Shown: positions 50,571-59,379, numbered from the stretch's first letter. The stretch: 64,000 nucleotides of DNA from Amycolatopsis granulosa (GCF_011758745.1 NZ_JAANOV010000001.1:2666001-2730000); one strand, 5' to 3'. The notes: generated by a model from the sequence alone, not told the origin. Numbers and translations: made by a program.

Positions 50571-50921
50571 ATGAAGTACATGGCGATTCTCTACGGCAAC
50601 CAGGAGTTGTGGGACTCGATCACGCCGGCGCAGTGGCAGGAGGCCATCGCCGCGCAGGATGAGTTCAACCGGAAGTACTTCGCCACCGGTGAGCTGCTCG
50701 GCGTCTACGGGCTCGGGGACGCGCCGAAGGTGGTCCGGGTGCGTGACGGCCAGCCGGCCGTGACCGACGGGCCGTACCTGGAAACCAAGGAGTACCTGGG
50801 CAGCGTGGCGATGCTGGAGGTGGACAGCGAGGAGCGGGCGCTGGAGATCGCGGCGGACAACCCGTTCGCCGCGTTCCGCCAGGTGGAGGTGTGGCCGGTG
50901 CTGCACGGCGGCGAAAAGTGA
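50571..50921 (+). CDS. DGPF-domain (YCII-related) protein
   Basis: A 116-residue ferredoxin-like protein with the family motif VTDGPYLETKEYLGSVAMLE. DGPF proteins are the constant genomic partners and usual targets of ECF42 sigma factors; their biochemical role is unsettled. ATG 50571 has GGAAGGA upstream. The stop overlaps the sigma-factor start (GTGA). Confidence 0.9.
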   Translation: MKYMAILYGNQELWDSITPAQWQEAIAAQDEFNRKYFATGELLGVYGLGDAPKVVRVRDGQPAVTDGPYLETKEYLGSVAMLEVDSEERALEIAADNPFAAFRQVEVWPVLHGGEK

Positions 50922-52138
50922 TCGAGGACCTGCTGCGCGACCTGGCGCCGCAGGTCCTCGCCATCCTCATGCGCCGCTACGGCGGGCTCGACACGTGTGA
51001 GGACGCGGTGCAGGAGGCGCTGCTCGCGGCCGCGACGCAGTGGGCCGGGAGCGGGGTGCCGGACAACCCGCGCGGCTGGCTGCTGACGGTCGCGACGCGG
51101 CGCCTCACCGACTGGATGCGCAGCGACAGTGCCCGGCGCCGCCGGGAGGACGAGGACCTGATGGCCACCCCGGCGGCGCGGCTCGTCGCACCGGGCGCGG
51201 ACGAGCGCGGCCCCGGCGACGAGGACGACACGCTGACGCTGCTGTTCCTGTGCTGTCACCCGGCGCTGTCGGTGCCGTCGCAGATCGCGCTGACGTTGCG
51301 GGCGGTCGGTGGCCTGACCACGGCGGAGATCGCGAAGGCGTTCTTCGTGCCGGAGGCGACGATGGCGCAGCGGATCAGCCGGGCCAAGCAGAAGGTGAAG
51401 GGCGCCCGGTTCGCGCTCCCACCCGCGGAGGAGCGGGATGAGCGGCTGGCCGCGGTGCTGCACGTGCTGTACCTGATGTTCAACGAGGGGTACACCGCCA
51501 CGGCCGGACCGGAGTTGCAGCGCGAGGACCTGGCGGCGGAGGCGATCCGGCTGACGCGCCTGGTGCGGCGGCTGCTGCCGTCGGACTGGGAGGTCGCGGG
51601 CCTGCTGGCGCTGATGCTGCTGACCCATGCCCGGCGTACGGCCCGCACCGCCGCCGGCGAGCTCGTGCCGCTGTCCGAACAGGACCGCCGGTTGTGGGAC
51701 CGGGCGCTGATCGAGGAGGGCACCGCGCTGGTGAGCGAGGCGCTGGCGCGGACCCGCCGCCTCGGCGCCTACCAGCTGCAGGCCGCGATCGCCGCGGTGC
51801 ACGACGAGGCGGCGAGCGACGAGGAGACGGACTGGCCGCAGGTGCTGGCGCTGTACACGGTGCTGGAGCGGGTTGCCCCGAACCCGATGGTGACGCTGAA
51901 CAAGGCGGTGGCGGTGGCGATGACGTCCGGACCGCACGCCGGGCTCGAGCTGGTGGACGCGCTGGCGTCGGACGACCGGCTGGCCAGGCACCACCGGTTG
52001 CACGCGGTGCGCGCTCATCTGCTGGAACGCGCGGGGCAGCCCGCGGCGGCGCGGGAGGAGTACCTGCTGGCCGCCAGGTACACGACGAGCCTCCCGGAGC
52101 AGCGGTACCTCCACCGGCGGGCGAGACGAACTGTCTAA
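50918..52138 (+). CDS. ECF42-type sigma factor with C-terminal extension
   Basis: 406 residues. Sigma region 2 (about 15-75, RRYGGLDTCEDAVQEALLAA and PRGWLLTVATRRLTDWMR) and region 4 (about 120-180, GGLTTAEIAKAFFVPEATMA and QRISRAKQKVKG) are followed by a ~220-residue helical, TPR-like extension (MFNEGYTATAGPEL, LMLLTHARRTAR, APNPMVTLNKAVAVA, YLLAARYTTSLPEQ) diagnostic of this group. No anti-sigma gene is present; the extension is thought to regulate activity. GTG 50918. Confidence 0.92.
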   Translation: MIEDLLRDLAPQVLAILMRRYGGLDTCEDAVQEALLAAATQWAGSGVPDNPRGWLLTVATRRLTDWMRSDSARRRREDEDLMATPAARLVAPGADERGPGDEDDTLTLLFLCCHPALSVPSQIALTLRAVGGLTTAEIAKAFFVPEATMAQRISRAKQKVKGARFALPPAEERDERLAAVLHVLYLMFNEGYTATAGPELQREDLAAEAIRLTRLVRRLLPSDWEVAGLLALMLLTHARRTARTAAGELVPLSEQDRRLWDRALIEEGTALVSEALARTRRLGAYQLQAAIAAVHDEAASDEETDWPQVLALYTVLERVAPNPMVTLNKAVAVAMTSGPHAGLELVDALASDDRLARHHRLHAVRAHLLERAGQPAAAREEYLLAARYTTSLPEQRYLHRRARRTV

Positions 52139-52154
52139 GCGATGGACAGCTCGT
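52126..52154. promoter_or_regulatory. inverted repeat between ECF42 gene and dehydratase gene
   Basis: Ten-base arms (ACGAACTGTC and GACAGCTCGT, one mismatch) with a nine-base spacer that contains the sigma-factor stop. TATAAACT (52154-52161) just after it resembles a -10 box placed to give a transcript starting at the dehydratase ATG. Could be an operator or a weak terminator. Confidence 0.4.
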
Positions 52155-52167
52155 ATAAACTGCTGCC

Positions 52168-53109
52168 ATGCTCGATCTCGAAGCCATCAGGAGCGCCGCC
52201 AAGCGGATCGACGGCGTGGCTCATCGGACGCCGGTCCTGACCTCCACCACCCTCGACCACCGCAGCGGCACGACAGCGTTCCTCAAGGCCGAGAACTTCC
52301 AGCGCATCGGCGCGTTCAAGTTCCGCGGCGCCTACAACGCGATCTCCCAGCTGACGCCGGAACAGCTCAGCAAGGGCGTCGCGGCGTACTCGTCCGGCAA
52401 CCACGCCCAGGCGGTCGCACTGGCGGCCCGGCTGACGGGCACGACCGCGGTCATCCTGATGCCCGAGGACGCCCCGGCGTCGAAACTCCAGGCCACCCGC
52501 GAGTACGGCGCCGAGGTGGTCACCTACGACCGCTACACCGGCGACCGCGAGGCGATCGGCGCGGAGCTCGCGCGGGAACGCGGCCTGACCCTCATCCCGC
52601 CCTACGAGCACCCGCACATCATGGCCGGGCAGGGCACCGTCGCGCTCGAACTGCTCGAGGAGACCGGTTCGCTGGACACCCTGGTCGTGCCGATCGGCGG
52701 CGGCGGGCTGATGGCCGGGTGCGCGACCGCGGCCAAGGCCCTGCAGCCGGGTATCCGGGTGATCGGCGTGGAGCCCGAACAGGCCGACGACACCCGGCGG
52801 TCCCTGGCGGCCGGTGAACGCGTGCGCATCCCGGTGGCCCGCACCATCGCCGACGGGCTGGCCGCCGACGTCCCCGGCGAACTGACGTTCTCCGTCAACC
52901 AGCGACTGGTCGACGACGTCCTCGTGGTCGGGGAGGACGAGATCCGCGAGGCGATGCGGTTCGCGTTCGAGCGGCTGAAGATCGTCCTCGAACCGAGCGG
53001 GGCGACCTCGCTCGCCGCGGTGCTCCAGGGCACCCTGTCCGGCCGCGCCGGGGTGGTGCTCTCCGGCGGCAACATCGGGGTCGAGCGGTTCCGCGAGCTG
53101 CTGGCCTGA
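52168..53109 (+). CDS. threonine/serine dehydratase-like PLP enzyme
   Basis: 313 residues, fold-type II. The cofactor lysine is in RIGAFKFRGAYNAI, the substrate loop is SSGNHAQAVALAARL, the phosphate cradle is PIGGGGLMAGCATAA, and the C-terminal SGGNIGVERF closes the site. There is no ACT regulatory domain, so it is a catabolic threonine ammonia-lyase or a serine racemase/hydroxyaspartate ammonia-lyase relative rather than biosynthetic IlvA. ATG 52168; the transcript may be leaderless. Confidence 0.9.
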   Translation: MLDLEAIRSAAKRIDGVAHRTPVLTSTTLDHRSGTTAFLKAENFQRIGAFKFRGAYNAISQLTPEQLSKGVAAYSSGNHAQAVALAARLTGTTAVILMPEDAPASKLQATREYGAEVVTYDRYTGDREAIGAELARERGLTLIPPYEHPHIMAGQGTVALELLEETGSLDTLVVPIGGGGLMAGCATAAKALQPGIRVIGVEPEQADDTRRSLAAGERVRIPVARTIADGLAADVPGELTFSVNQRLVDDVLVVGEDEIREAMRFAFERLKIVLEPSGATSLAAVLQGTLSGRAGVVLSGGNIGVERFRELLA

Positions 53110-53118
53110 TCCGCGGCG

Positions 53119-54258
53119 CTACCGCCGGTCCCGCAGCGCCGCCGCCGGCCCCGCCACCGCGGCGGTCACCAGCACGGCCGACAGCAGCGCCCAGCGCAGC
53201 CCGACCCACCCGGCCAGCACCCCGATGATCGCCGGCTCGATCAGGAACCCGGCGTATCCGCAGGCCGCCACCGCCGCGACGGCCCGGCCGGGCGCGTCGG
53301 CCCGCTCGCGTCCGGCCGCGCTCCAGGCGACCGGCACGATCCCCGCCACGCCGATGCCGACCACGGCGAACCCGAGCAGACCGGCGATCGGTACCGGCAC
53401 CCCGATCACGATCACGAACCCGACCACCGCGACCGCGGACGCCAGCCGCAGGAAACGCACCGGCCCGGCCCGGGCGACGACCCGGTCGGTCCCCAGCCGC
53501 ACCACGACCATCGTCAGCGAGAACGTGAAGTAGCCGAGCGACGCGACGGCGGGACCGGCCGCCGTGACGTCGGTCAGGTACACGGCACCCCAGCTGTTGA
53601 CCGCACCCTCGGCCACGAACCCGCAGAACGCCACCACCCCGAGCGGCACCAGCGCCCGGCCGGGCCAGGCGAAGGCCGGGCCGCCCTGACCGCGATCGGG
53701 TCCGCGGAGGAACCCGGTGCGCACCGCCCACGACGCGACCGCCAGCAGAACCGCCCCCGCCACCGGGAAGTGCGTGGTCACTGGCACGTGCCAGGCCGCC
53801 ATGAGGGCGTCGGCCCCGGATCCGGCGAGACCGCCGATGTTCCAGAACGCGTGGAACCCGGCGAAGATCGGCCGCCCGTAGCCGTCCTCGACGCGCGCGG
53901 CGTGGGCGTTCATCGCGACGTCGAGGGTGCTGTTGCCGATCCCCAGCACCACCAGCGCGGCGACGAACACCGGCACGCTCGGGGCGAACGCCACCAGCGG
54001 CAGCCCGCCGCAGAGCACGACCGCGCCGAGCAGGGTCGCCGCCCGGCTGCCCGTGCGGGTGATGAGCGCGCCGGCGAGGAGCAACGCCACCACCGACCCG
54101 GCGGCGAGCCCGAACAACCCGGCCGCGAGCTGTCCGGTGCTGAGCCCGAGCCGCTCCTGGACGGCCGGCACCCGCGCGAGCCAGGTCCCGAAGGCCGCGC
54201 CGCAGACCGCGAACACCACCGACACCGCCCGGCGGGCGCGCACGAGTTCCCCGTTCAT
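53119..54258 (-). CDS. MFS transporter
   Basis: About 379 residues with 11-12 membrane segments. It resembles the YbjJ/FucP-like branch: FGTWLARVPAVQERLGLSTG in the first loop and NSTLDVAMNAHAARVEDGYG in helix 4. Substrate unknown. ATG 54258 follows an in-frame TTG at 54264. The gene converges with the dehydratase gene, ten bases apart. The 158 bases upstream (54265-54422) show no gene. Confidence 0.85.
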   Translation of the reverse strand: MNGELVRARRAVSVVFAVCGAAFGTWLARVPAVQERLGLSTGQLAAGLFGLAAGSVVALLLAGALITRTGSRAATLLGAVVLCGGLPLVAFAPSVPVFVAALVVLGIGNSTLDVAMNAHAARVEDGYGRPIFAGFHAFWNIGGLAGSGADALMAAWHVPVTTHFPVAGAVLLAVASWAVRTGFLRGPDRGQGGPAFAWPGRALVPLGVVAFCGFVAEGAVNSWGAVYLTDVTAAGPAVASLGYFTFSLTMVVVRLGTDRVVARAGPVRFLRLASAVAVVGFVIVIGVPVPIAGLLGFAVVGIGVAGIVPVAWSAAGRERADAPGRAVAAVAACGYAGFLIEPAIIGVLAGWVGLRWALLSAVLVTAAVAGPAAALRDRR

Positions 54259-54422
54259 GATCAAAACGTTAGTGCTCCAGCCGGAATTGGTTGTCCTGGC
54301 TGATGACGGCGCCGGAAGACGAGTGCGGATTCCACACGATCACCAGCAGTTGCGTGGGCCACTCAAGATCAGGTGGGAGCCATCGTGGGCGCACCGTTGC
54401 GGCACATTCCTGACCAAAGAGA

Positions 54423-55034
54423 TCATGATGCAGGTGGAGTACTGGCCTCCAGGACGGAGGCGCTCCGCTTCGCCAGCTTTCTGATTCTCCTGCTGGAATC
54501 CCTCTTGGCCGTGGCCCTGAGCAGCTCAGCGAAGCATGGCCGGCCCGTGTGCATGATCGCCTCGATCCCGGCAGTTCGTACCTCCTCCGAGGGATGCTCG
54601 ACGGCAGTGGAGAAGGCGTGCACCCACGGCTCGGTGATTTCCTCCGGTGCGCCGAGGCCGGCCCGGATCAGAGCGGTTGCGTGCTCGCCCGGGTCTGAGG
54701 CGGCGGACACGGCGCCGATCAGCTCCTCATCGGTCCACACGTCGAGCCCAGCGAACTCCAGGCTCACACGTGGCAATTCCAAGAAGGCGCCAGCGACTTC
54801 CCGGCCGAGGATGCTCAACACGGCCAGGTATGCGAGCTGACGCTCGGGGGATTGGAACAGTGTGACGAACACGCCCGCGGTGAGCTGCCACGACGACCGC
54901 CGCGGCGTGCCCGTCGAGGGCTCGGCGGGCAGTTCTCCAGCGACGGGCCAACCGACCTCGGCGGCATTCGCGGCGAACTGCTCCGCGGAGTCGTACTCCT
55001 TCAGGACCAGCCGGCGAGACCGGTACCACCTCAT
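54423..55034 (-). CDS. unrecognised protein with helical repeat-like C-terminus
   Basis: About 203 residues; I do not recognise the family. It begins MRWYRSRRLVLKEYDSAEQF, has PRRSSWQLTAGVFVTLFQSP in the middle and a helical, HEAT-like C-terminal part (WVHAFSTAVEHPSEEVRTAG, IRKLAKRSASVLEAS). No signal or membrane helix. ATG 55034 has GAGGAG about seven bases upstream, so a longer frame from 55127 is not preferred. GC content and codon use appear slightly lower than in neighbouring genes, which may hint at acquisition. Confidence 0.6.
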   Translation of the reverse strand: MRWYRSRRLVLKEYDSAEQFAANAAEVGWPVAGELPAEPSTGTPRRSSWQLTAGVFVTLFQSPERQLAYLAVLSILGREVAGAFLELPRVSLEFAGLDVWTDEELIGAVSAASDPGEHATALIRAGLGAPEEITEPWVHAFSTAVEHPSEEVRTAGIEAIMHTGRPCFAELLRATAKRDSSRRIRKLAKRSASVLEASTPPAS

Positions 55035-55196
55035 ACCTAGCTCCTCGCTCACAGCCTGGGCACGCAGAGCGGTGATCTTCGCAGATCCTCGGTGGGCCGC
55101 GGTTACCGCCTCTTCGCCGGTCCGCACAACCGAAAATGATCAACAGCCGGAGATTCACTTTTGCCCGAGCCGCCGAGAAGGGGATTTGTTTTCCTC

Positions 55197-55221
55197 GTTT
55201 GCCGGGAATTGACCCGGGTAG
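55197..55221 (+). promoter_or_regulatory. possible SigB/SigF-type stress promoter
   Basis: GTTT (55197-55200), 15 bases, GGGTAG (55216-55221), close to the general-stress GTTT-N14-17-GGGTAT pattern. It lies 31 bases upstream of the first gene of the envelope-stress operon. Confidence 0.45.
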
Positions 55222-55251
55222 TCGCGCGAAATCGGATTTGGAGGAGGACGG

Positions 55252-55908
55252 ATGAGCCAGCAAACCAGCAGTTCGCCGCCGCAGGCCGTGCGTGATCAAG
55301 CCACGGAGTCCGGCAGCCACGTGGCCGGAACCGCGGCGGATCAAGCGAAAGAGGTCGCGTCGGAGGCGCAGCGGCAGGCGCGGAATCTGACCGAACAGGG
55401 TGCTGATCAATTACGCGAGCAGGCACGGAAAAGCCAGCAGAAAGCGGCTGGGAATCTGCATTCGATCGCCGACCAGCTGGGCCAGATGTCGGACCGTTCG
55501 GACTCGGGGATCGCGCAGGACGTCGTCCGCGAGGTCGCGCAGCGGGCGAAGAAGGTGGCGTCCTGGCTCGACTCGCGCGAGCCGGGTGATCTGGCCGACG
55601 AGGTGCGTGACTTCGCGCGGCGCAAGCCCGGCCTGTTCCTCGCCGGTGCGGCCGTCGCGGGCCTGCTCGCGGGCCGGCTGACCAGAGGCGTCGCGGCGGC
55701 GGTGAGCGACCAGGGCGGCGGCAGCGCGCCCCAGCCGCGCACGCCGGCGGACACCCCGGCGACCACCGGTACGCCGGCCCAGGCCGCCACACCCCCAGCG
55801 GCCGCACCCACACCGACCACACCGGCCACCGGCTACCCGGCGGAAGGCGCGTACGCCCCTCCGGGGACCGGTGAGTACGGCGGACAACACCGGGCGGAGC
55901 CCTCATGA
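55252..55908 (+). CDS. membrane-associated protein of the holin-X/DUF3618 operon
   Basis: 218 residues. An Ala/Gln/Glu-rich coiled helix (~30-110), a hydrophobic segment (PGLFLAGAAVAGLLAGRLTR, ~130-150) and a Pro/Thr/Ala-rich tail. No enzyme motif. ATG 55252 follows GGAGGAGG. It is the first of three overlapping genes common in actinobacteria and thought to act at the membrane under stress. Confidence 0.75.
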   Translation: MSQQTSSSPPQAVRDQATESGSHVAGTAADQAKEVASEAQRQARNLTEQGADQLREQARKSQQKAAGNLHSIADQLGQMSDRSDSGIAQDVVREVAQRAKKVASWLDSREPGDLADEVRDFARRKPGLFLAGAAVAGLLAGRLTRGVAAAVSDQGGGSAPQPRTPADTPATTGTPAQAATPPAAAPTPTTPATGYPAEGAYAPPGTGEYGGQHRAEPS

Positions 55909-56318
55909 CCTACTCACAACCACCCGGGCAGGGCCCGGACGTCGGCGACGTGTCGGTCGGCCGCCTGATGAGCAACATTTCGCAGGACCTGTCGACGCTG
56001 GTGCGCCAGGAGCTGGAGCTGGCGAAGGCCGAGGTGAAGGCCGAAGCCAAGCAGGCGGGGAAGGGCGCGGGCATGCTCGGCGGCGCGGGTTTCGGCGGCT
56101 ACATGGTGCTGCTGTTCCTGTCGATCGCGTTGTGGTGGGGCTTGTCGAACGTGATGGACCAGAGCTGGGCGGCGCTCATCGTCGCCGGGGTGTGGGCCGT
56201 GATCGCCGGTGTGCTGTACGCGCTGGGCCGCAACCGGATGCGCCGGGTGGAGCCGGTGCCGGAGCGGACCGTGGACAGCCTGAAGCAGATGCCGGACCAG
56301 TTGAGGAGGACGACGTGA
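55905..56318 (+). CDS. putative holin-X (phage holin superfamily III) membrane protein
   Basis: 137 residues with the family start SVGRLMSNISQDLSTLVRQE followed by a charged helix and two membrane segments (~60-80 and 88-108). Despite the name such chromosomal proteins are not phage-derived here; no phage gene is near. ATG 55905 overlaps the preceding stop (ATGA). Confidence 0.85.
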   Translation: MTYSQPPGQGPDVGDVSVGRLMSNISQDLSTLVRQELELAKAEVKAEAKQAGKGAGMLGGAGFGGYMVLLFLSIALWWGLSNVMDQSWAALIVAGVWAVIAGVLYALGRNRMRRVEPVPERTVDSLKQMPDQLRRTT

Positions 56319-56893
56319 GCACGGATCCGGATCGCCTTCGGCAGGAAATCGAAGGCACCCAGCAGAATCTCGGCAGGGACGTGGACGCGCTGGCCGAAAA
56401 GGTCACGCCGAGCCGCGTCGTGCAGCGGCGGGTGCACCACGCGCGCGGTCTGGCGCAGAACCTGAAGGAGCGGGTGATGGGCAGCACCTCCAGCGGCGTG
56501 CAGGCGGCCACCGACCGGATGCACCAGGCGGCGGACACCGCGACGTCCTCGGCTTCCGAGGGACTCCAGGAGGCACCGCGGGCCGTGCGGCGCCAGACCG
56601 AGGGCAACCCGCTGGCGGCGGGACTGATCGCGTTCGGCGCCGGGTGGCTCGTGTCGTCGTTGTTCCCGGCCAGTCGCCCGGAGCGGGAACTGGGCGGGCA
56701 GGTCAAGGACACGGCGCAGGGCATGGCGGGACCGCTCGGTTCCGTGGCGCAGGACATGAAGGAGAACCTGCGTGACCCGGCGCAGCAGGCGGTCGAGTCG
56801 GTGAAGTCCACTGCCGGTGACGCCGCCTCGACCGTGGCGGACGAGACCAAGTCCGCCGCGCAGGACGTCAAGGAGACGGCGCAGAACCGTTAG
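56315..56893 (+). CDS. DUF3618 membrane-associated protein
   Basis: 192 residues starting with the DUF3618 motif DPDRLRQEIEGTQQNLGRDV, then a helical region, a hydrophobic segment (NPLAAGLIAFGAGWLVSSLF, ~107-126) and a repetitive Lys/Ala/Glu-rich amphipathic tail resembling apolipoprotein-like or LEA-like repeats. GTG 56315 overlaps the holin-X stop. Confidence 0.85.
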   Translation: MSTDPDRLRQEIEGTQQNLGRDVDALAEKVTPSRVVQRRVHHARGLAQNLKERVMGSTSSGVQAATDRMHQAADTATSSASEGLQEAPRAVRRQTEGNPLAAGLIAFGAGWLVSSLFPASRPERELGGQVKDTAQGMAGPLGSVAQDMKENLRDPAQQAVESVKSTAGDAASTVADETKSAAQDVKETAQNR

Positions 56894-56902
56894 TGCGGCT
56901 GC

Positions 56903-56945
56903 GCGAACGGTGCCTGGTGGGCGAGGGCCACCAGGCACCGTTCGC
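56903..56945 (+). terminator. terminator of the stress operon
   Basis: Perfect 18-base stem (56903-56920 with 56928-56945) and seven-base loop, ten bases after the DUF3618 stop. The region 56946-57196 beyond it has no gene; it holds the tetR promoter region. Confidence 0.88.
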
Positions 56946-57140
56946 GTCCGGACGGCGTCGGCCACCCGGCGCGTCGTCCCGCCACGAGGCAGGTCCGGCA
57001 GATGGTCGTCGTCGAAATGCCCGACCGGACATGCCTCCCCGCTGCCCCGGCCGGGTCAACGAGGACACCCCGACGGGCGTCGTGACCGCCGCCGGTTCGA
57101 CCCTCCGCAAAACCGCTCCACACCGATCGGTCAGTCCTTG

Positions 57141-57174
57141 GTACCTCAGGTACTCAATCAGGCAACGAACGTTC
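57141..57174. promoter_or_regulatory. short palindromes upstream of tetR
   Basis: GTACC-TCA-GGTAC (57141-57153) and GAACGTTC (57167-57174) lie 23-56 bases before the TetR start, the position of an autoregulatory operator. Both are short, so this is tentative. Confidence 0.35.
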
Positions 57175-57196
57175 ATTTGCGCAGTACGCTCGGCTC

Positions 57197-57823
57197 ATGG
57201 GGACCTCCACAGCGCGCACCACCGCGGCCGACCGCGTCCGTGCGGCGGCGGTCGACCTGTTCTTCGAGCAGGGCTACGGCCGCACCAGCGTCCGGCACAT
57301 CACGGCGGCGCTGCGACTCACCTCGGGCGCGCTCTACAACCACTACCGTTCGAAGGAAGAGCTGCTCTACTCCATCGTTTCGCGCACCCACGCCGATGCG
57401 GAGCGCGTCACCGCCGACGCGATCCTGCGCGCCGGTGACGACCCGGCCCGTCAGCTCGCGGAAGTGGCCCGGGCGCTGACCACTTTCTCGGCCACCTACC
57501 GCAAGGAAACCTCGATCAGCCACGCGGAGTGGCGCAACCTGCCCGAGCCGCAGGCAGCCGAGATGCGGGGCAGCCGCCTGCGGCTCGGTCACCTCGTCGA
57601 GCGGCTGCTGGAACGCGGGATCCGCACCGGCGTGTTCCAGGGCACGGCCGACAACGCCCTGCTCGCGAAGATGCTGCTGAGCACGTGGACCGAGGTGGGC
57701 CGCTGGTACCACCCCGGCGGCCACCTCAGCGTGTCGAACCTCGCGGACGAATACGCCCTGCTCGCGCTGCGCACGGCCGGTGCGGCCGCGCCCATCAGTG
57801 TTGAGCGATTCGCTCCTGCTTGA
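57197..57823 (+). CDS. TetR-family regulator
   Basis: 208 residues. DNA-binding domain RVRAAAVDLFFEQGYGRTSV followed by RLTSGALYNHYRSKEELLY, and a C-terminal TetR ligand domain of the KstR2/FadR-like type. Its last 29 bases overlap the end of the converging acyl-CoA ligase gene. It likely controls that ligase/ABC operon, sensing an acyl-CoA (inference from context). Confidence 0.88.
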   Translation: MGTSTARTTAADRVRAAAVDLFFEQGYGRTSVRHITAALRLTSGALYNHYRSKEELLYSIVSRTHADAERVTADAILRAGDDPARQLAEVARALTTFSATYRKETSISHAEWRNLPEPQAAEMRGSRLRLGHLVERLLERGIRTGVFQGTADNALLAKMLLSTWTEVGRWYHPGGHLSVSNLADEYALLALRTAGAAAPISVERFAPA

Positions 57824-59378
57824 CGCGGAGACCGACGGCCTCCCGATCCCACGTGTCGGTGGTGACGCCGGCCGACCGCAACCGATGCTTCTCGATCTTG
57901 CTCGTGGGCGTCTTGGGCAGCTCGTCGAGCACCCGGATGTAGCGCGGCACCATGAAGTGCGCCATCCGGTCGGACAGGAACGCCAGTAGCTCGGCCGGAT
58001 CGATCGTGGCCCCGTCGACCGGTGCGACGACGGCCAGCACGTCGTCCTCGCCGTGCGGGCTGGGCACCGCGACGACCGCCGCTTCGCGCACCGCCGGGTG
58101 GGCCAGGATCTCCGCCTCCACGTCGAACGAGGAGATGTTCTCGCCGCGCCGCCGGATCGCGTCCTTGACCCGGTCGACGAAGAAGTACTCGCCGTCGGGG
58201 CTGCGGCGGAAGGCGTCACCGGTGTGGAACCAGCCGTTCCGCCACGCTCGTGCCGTCGCCTCCGGCATGCCCCAGTAGCCGGAGTTCATCGCCCACGGCC
58301 GGTCGGTGCGCAGCACCAGCTCCCCCACCGCCCCGTCGGGGACCTCCCGGTCGAACTCGTCGACCAGCCGCGCCTGCACACCGCGTCGGACCCGGCCGCA
58401 CGTCGCCGGAGTGGTCGGATCGTCCTCGGAAATGATCGGGATCGACGTCTCCGTCATGTTGAACAGGGCGGTCACCCGCACCCCGAAGCGCGCGGCGAAA
58501 CCCGCCACGTCGTCGTTGAGCGGCACCATGTACACGTGCCGCAGCGGGTGGTCGCGGTCACCGGGCGCGGGCGGCTGCTTGGCGAGGAAGGTCGCCATCA
58601 CGCCGAGCAGCGTCACGTGAGTGGTCCCGGTGGTGCGCACCACGTCCCAGAACCGGGCGGTGTCGAACCGGTCGACGATCGCGATCGACGCGCCCTTCAG
58701 CAGGGCGGCGTAGCAGCCGATCGTGCCGCCGGCGTGGAACAGCGGCAGGTTGATCATGTACCGGTCCTCGCTGCCGAACCGCTCGTCGAACGCCGCGGCC
58801 GCCGTCGTCGCGACGTGCGCGTAGGAGCACACCACGCCCTTCGACGGTCCGGTGGTGCCAGAGGTCAGGATGATCGCGTAGGGGTCCCACGGCTGGACCA
58901 TCTCGACGGGCACCACGTCCGGGCCGTCGTCCGTCCAGTCCTTCTTGGTCAGCGGCACCACGTGGTCCAGCTGGCCACCCTCCAACGTGGCCAGACGCGG
59001 CACCAGGTCCGGGTGGGCGACCATCACGCGCGCACCGGACAACCGGATCGCGTGCTGGAGCAGACCACCCCGGTAGGCCGGGTTCAGCGGCATGTAGATG
59101 GCGCCGAGCAGGTTCACCCCGTACCAGACCCGCAGCGCGTCGGGTCCGTTCGGCAGCCAGGACAGGACGCGGTCACCGGGCTGGACGCCCAGCGCCGCCA
59201 GCTTCCGGGCCACCGCGTTCGCGGCGCGCCAGGTCTCGGCGTAGGTCCAGCGGCTGCCGTCCTGGAACACCGCGTGGACGGCGTCCCCGCGCTCCCGCGC
59301 GTGCCGCCGCAACAGCGGTCCCAGCACGCACTGCTCCGGCTCGGGCACGGTCGAACTCCACCAGTCCATCTCGTCCAT
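57795..59378 (-). CDS. AMP-forming acyl-CoA synthetase/ligase
   Basis: 527 residues of the ANL superfamily. P-loop ILTSGTTGPSKGVV, PLFHAGGTIGCYAALLKG, NMTETSIPI, WFHTGDAFRR, hinge RVKDAIRRRGENISS and the catalytic lysine in LPKTPTSKIEKHRL. It resembles carnitine/crotonobetaine-CoA and medium-chain ligases. ATG 59378 starts one base after the livF stop, so it is the last gene of the importer operon and probably activates the imported carboxylic acid. Confidence 0.92.
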   Translation of the reverse strand: MDEMDWWSSTVPEPEQCVLGPLLRRHARERGDAVHAVFQDGSRWTYAETWRAANAVARKLAALGVQPGDRVLSWLPNGPDALRVWYGVNLLGAIYMPLNPAYRGGLLQHAIRLSGARVMVAHPDLVPRLATLEGGQLDHVVPLTKKDWTDDGPDVVPVEMVQPWDPYAIILTSGTTGPSKGVVCSYAHVATTAAAAFDERFGSEDRYMINLPLFHAGGTIGCYAALLKGASIAIVDRFDTARFWDVVRTTGTTHVTLLGVMATFLAKQPPAPGDRDHPLRHVYMVPLNDDVAGFAARFGVRVTALFNMTETSIPIISEDDPTTPATCGRVRRGVQARLVDEFDREVPDGAVGELVLRTDRPWAMNSGYWGMPEATARAWRNGWFHTGDAFRRSPDGEYFFVDRVKDAIRRRGENISSFDVEAEILAHPAVREAAVVAVPSPHGEDDVLAVVAPVDGATIDPAELLAFLSDRMAHFMVPRYIRVLDELPKTPTSKIEKHRLRSAGVTTDTWDREAVGLRVKQERIAQH

Positions 59379-59379
59379 G

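Noticed and set aside
54265-54422. Mobile-element remnant upstream of the unrecognised gene
   Set aside because: No terminal inverted repeats, transposase or integrase similarity could be recognised.
55905-56318. Prophage remnant suggested by the holin-like gene
   Set aside because: The family is chromosomal in actinobacteria, no lysin, integrase or structural gene is near, and flanking genes are ordinary.
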